Shown here: in pieces, positions 61,903 through 64,000 of the stretch | Layout of the letters: each line of letters begins with the position of its first letter | Position numbering within the stretch: the stretch's first letter is position 1 | Assembly (NCBI RefSeq): GCF_027744825.2 | Contig: NC_071340.1 | Span: forward strand, 5,954,501 to 6,018,500 | Direction of reading: 5' to 3' | Origin: Synchiropus splendidus | Taxonomy: Eukaryota; Chordata; Actinopteri; Syngnathiformes; Callionymidae | DNA length: 64,000 bases | Made by a program: the position numbers and the translations under genes | Notes under the pieces: model-generated | Told to the model about the DNA's origin: nothing | Database searches by the model: none | What the model saw: only the letters and a program-made list of their open reading frames with translations

Positions 61903-62656
61903 TGACATGATGGCAGTTGCTGGACCCAAGTGCAGTTAGCGTCGGTTGACAGAGGACTCGGAGACGAGATTAAGTTAAACAATTTAATCGATGGATCTTT
62001 ACAAATAATAATATTCACAGACAGACAAATAACTATAACTAAGGGCGCCGGGAACCAAAACGCGGACCGGGAACAACACACAGGGAAGGGGGTTAATCTG
62101 AAAAAACAAGAGAGGCGGATTAGCAATCGACGACCTACTATATAAATGGGAGAAAATGAAAACACACACCCGGAGTTAAGCTCGACGCGGTGGTGGCACT
62201 AAACTGAGAACGCTTGGAGGTGGTGACGACACACACGCACACAAGGAGTAAACTTTACGGAATGATCTAACTAAAAAGTGAGACTAAAAAACTGCTCACA
62301 ACGCGGACTGAATTGAGATAGGGAGGCGAGAGTGAAATGAGGAAAGCGAGGGAGAAGAGTTACGGCTGAAATGAGGATTCGAGCGCGCAAGAAAGTTGAA
62401 AAAAGGCAGGATTAGGAGCAAGATCATGGAAGTCTTGAGAAAGGTACCTGAGTGGGGGCGATTCGCTACCATCTGGCACACGTAGCTGGCGTCGAGGAGA
62501 ATTTATCCGTGGAAGGAGAATTAGTGAATGACCGCCAGCTGCGTATGCCTGTCAAGGTGGAGAAACAACAGGAAACGGAAACGAGGGAAAATAGCAAAGT
62601 AAAAGCAAGGAGGAAATACCATAAAAGACAGACGGGATTAACGTGAGGACATGACA
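61903..62656 (-). repeat. 3' LTR of Gypsy element (754 bp)
   Basis: On the minus strand the LTR opens TGTCATGTCC directly after the polypurine tract and closes CATCATGTCA. It thus has the canonical TG...CA ends within a short imperfect inverted repeat. The string CTGCACTTGGGTCCAGCAAC near the 3' end is also seen in other fish Gypsy LTRs. A TATATA string at 62139-62144 is a candidate TATA box, and ATTAAA (complement of 61983-61988) is a candidate polyadenylation signal about 80 nt before the end. The flanking five bases (61898-61902) are GGATT; the partner copy lies outside the window. Confidence 0.8.
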
Positions 62657-62669
62657 GTACCCCCCCCTT
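62657..62669 (-). promoter_or_regulatory. Polypurine tract of Gypsy element
   Basis: On the minus strand, AAGGGGGGGGTAC lies immediately upstream of the LTR's first TG. Such a tract primes plus-strand DNA synthesis. It begins within the TAA stop codon (62668-62670) of the pol frame, so coding sequence and primer are directly adjacent. Confidence 0.8.
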
Positions 62670-63999
62670 AAGGAGGGCCTCTTGGCACTTTACCAGGTTT
62701 TGCCGGGTGTCTGACATGGAAGTCTGATATTAACGAGGGGTCGAGGATGAGTGACCGAGAGATCCATGAGCGCTCCTCAGGGCCGTAGCCCTCCCAGTCA
62801 ACAAGGTACTGGACCCCTCGGCCACGACGTCTGCTATCCAGGATTTTGTGTACCTTGTAAGCTGGGTGATCGTCGATAATGATGGGAGGAGGAGTTTCAG
62901 AGGCTGCATGGAGTGAGGAAGATGAGGCGGGCTTGAGGAGAGAGACATGGAAGGTTGGGTGGATGTGCATGGAGTCCGGAAGCTTTAGGCGGACGGCCGA
63001 GCGGTTGATGACCTTCTGTACCTTGAACGGCCCGACGTACCTGGGTGATAACTTTTTTGACTCACCCGGTAGTTGAAGGTCGCGGGTGGAGAGCCACACC
63101 TTGTCGCCGGGCTGGTAGGTCGGAGCTGGGGTCCGTTTGCGGTCGGCGAGTCTTTTGTTCAGCTCGGCAGTGTGAGAGAGGGCCGTCTGGGCACGGGACC
63201 ATGTCTCCCTGCAGCGGCGAAGGTGTTCATTGACTGAAGGAACTGCCGTTTCAACCTCCTGGGACGGGAACAAGGGGGGTTGATAGCCGTACGCCACCAT
63301 GAAGGGAGACATCCCTGTAGCGGATGAAATCAAAGTGTTATGAGCATATTCCACCCATGGCAGGTGTGAAGACCACGCAGAAGGATCCTGAGCAGAGACG
63401 CAGCGAAGTGCAGATTCCAGGTCCTGATTGGCCCTTTCGGTCTGGCCGTTGGACTGCGGGTGGTAGCCGGAGGAAAGGCTGGGTGAGGCGCCCAGTGTCT
63501 TGAGGAAGGCCCGCCATACCTGGGACGAGAATTGAGGGCCCCTGTCGGAGACCACGTCGTAGGGGAGTCCGTGGAGGCGGAAGACGTGGTGTACCAGGAG
63601 GTTGGCAGTCTCCAGAGCTGAGGGAAGTTTAGGAAGAGGGATGAAGTGCGTCATCTTAGAAAAACGGTCTACTACCGTCATGATTGTTGTGTGTCCGGAG
63701 GATGGAGGAAGACCAGTGACGAAGTCGACTGCAATGTGGGACCAAGGGCGGCCGGGGACTGGAAGAGGCTGTAGGAGTCCGGCAGGAGGACGATGGGTGG
63801 ATTTTGCCCTGTTGCAGGTTGTGCAGGTCTTGCAGAATTCCTTGACGTCTCTGGTCACACCTGGCCACCAGAATCGTTGCTTAATTAAGCAGAGAGTGCG
63901 GAACATACCAGGATGGCAGGCGAGCTTTGAGGAATGACCCCACTGGAGAACTTGGGGTCTGGTTGACTCCGGAACGAAGAGACGGTTTGAAGGACCAGA
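62668..63999 (-). CDS. pol: Gypsy pol C-terminal part: integrase and chromodomain
   Basis: 443 residues are visible, and the frame is open to the window edge, so the true start is outside. Counting from the edge, an HHCC zinc-binding domain (His22, His29, Cys56, Cys59) is followed by the integrase catalytic core. Its acidic triad is Asp92 (in IAVDFVTGL), Asp152 (VSDRGPQF) and Glu188 ([10 protein letters not shown]), with the last two 36 residues apart (D-35-E). A GPY/F-type module follows (RYVGPFKV near 320-326), then [11 protein letters not shown] and a chromodomain at about 380-431 ([15 protein letters not shown]). Integrase inserts the element DNA into chromosomes, and the chromodomain can steer it to marked chromatin. 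No frameshift or stop is seen and the triad is intact. An internal ATG at 63906 is not the real start. Confidence 0.95.
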   Translation of the reverse strand, partial: SGPSNRLFVPESTRPQVLQWGHSSKLACHPGMFRTLCLIKQRFWWPGVTRDVKEFCKTCTTCNRAKSTHRPPAGLLQPLPVPGRPWSHIAVDFVTGLPPSSGHTTIMTVVDRFSKMTHFIPLPKLPSALETANLLVHHVFRLHGLPYDVVSDRGPQFSSQVWRAFLKTLGASPSLSSGYHPQSNGQTERANQDLESALRCVSAQDPSAWSSHLPWVEYAHNTLISSATGMSPFMVAYGYQPPLFPSQEVETAVPSVNEHLRRCRETWSRAQTALSHTAELNKRLADRKRTPAPTYQPGDKVWLSTRDLQLPGESKKLSPRYVGPFKVQKVINRSAVRLKLPDSMHIHPTFHVSLLKPASSSSLHAASETPPPIIIDDHPAYKVHKILDSRRRGRGVQYLVDWEGYGPEERSWISRSLILDPSLISDFHVRHPAKPGKVPRGPP

Positions 64000-64000
64000 A

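Larger units (their letters stand above)
52132..64000 (+). other. ARL15: ARL15 intron 4 (partial), repeat-bearing
   Basis: It begins at a GT donor after exon 4 and continues past the right edge. I looked on the + strand for sequence encoding the final ARL15 exon and saw none. Contents are an unassigned minus-strand ORF (53865-54185), a LINE relic (58845-59080), a degraded repeat (61145-61511) and the 3' part of a Gypsy retrotransposon (61903-64000). The stretches 52200-53800, 54260-58840 and 59100-61140 hold nothing that I can identify. Confidence 0.8.
61903..64000 (-). mobile_element. Ty3/Gypsy chromodomain LTR retrotransposon, 3' part
   Basis: Read on the minus strand from the right edge, this contains an open pol frame (integrase, GPF module, chromodomain), a polypurine tract and a complete 3' LTR ending at 61903. 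The domain order and the chromodomain place it among chromodomain-bearing Ty3/Gypsy elements (Metaviridae, the chromovirus branch), which are common in fish. Gag, protease, reverse transcriptase, RNase H, the 5' LTR and the second target-site copy lie beyond 64000. The visible frame has no stop or shift, so the insertion looks young. It lies in ARL15 intron 4 in antisense orientation. Confidence 0.93.

Noticed and set aside
63602..63937. 111-codon + strand frame near the right edge
   Set aside because: It is the antisense shadow of the Gypsy integrase frame.
52132..64000. Search by eye for the final ARL15 exon (continuing IKKYFELEP)
   Set aside because: No matching + strand sequence seen. 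The exon is presumed to lie beyond 64000.
1..64000. CRISPR arrays, bacterial operons, tRNA or rRNA genes
   Set aside because: Spaced direct repeats, operon-like gene packing and tRNA/rRNA motifs were all absent. The window is vertebrate intronic DNA.

Overview
This is vertebrate nuclear DNA, most likely from a teleost fish. The only host protein-coding gene I can support is the middle of ARL15 (ADP-ribosylation factor-like GTPase 15) on the + strand. Three coding exons are visible at 36258-36402, 38660-38719 and 51923-52131. Each is bounded by AG/GT splice sites, the phases fit, and joined they cover residues 17-154 of a roughly 204-residue protein. The first coding exon (about 16 residues) and the last (about 50 residues) were not found and probably lie outside the window. 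Almost everything else is therefore intron: a long partial intron 1 (1-36257), a short intron 2, a 13.2-kb intron 3 and a partial intron 4. The fish assignment rests on the repeats: a chromodomain Ty3/Gypsy element, fish-type LINE 3' ends, hAT-like non-autonomous elements and long AT microsatellites.

Layout. 1-36 kb: intron 1 with TA and ATT/AAC microsatellites, an 889-bp hAT-like element with an 8-bp target-site duplication (5700-6588), a 5'-truncated LINE flanked by 25-bp target-site duplications (12170-12468), a 586-bp hAT-like element 17 bp beyond it with an 8-bp duplication (12511-13096), a fold-back inverted-repeat unit (13184-14079) and a 916-bp unit with 36-bp terminal inverted repeats (24955-25870). 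36-52 kb: ARL15 exons 2-4, a LINE reverse-transcriptase C-terminal relic (42264-42533) and a second, decayed relative of the 586-bp element (48161-48567). 52-62 kb: intron 4 with an unexplained coding-like minus-strand ORF (53865-54185), a LINE relic near 58.9 kb and a degraded interspersed repeat at 61.1-61.5 kb. 61.9-64 kb: the 3' part of a minus-strand Ty3/Gypsy retrotransposon, with integrase, GPF module, chromodomain, polypurine tract and a 754-bp 3' LTR. It runs off the right edge.

How the parts work together. ARL15 is a small, atypical Arf-family GTPase of the endomembrane system, and the exons here encode its cysteine-rich N-terminal part and most of its nucleotide-binding fold. The mobile elements are independent insertions in its introns. 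None of the three exons is interrupted. I found no CRISPR array, operon, tRNA, rRNA or multi-gene system, and I do not claim a new system. The best leads are the structured mobile elements, notably the repeated heptamer in the 889-bp element, and the unassigned ORF in intron 4.
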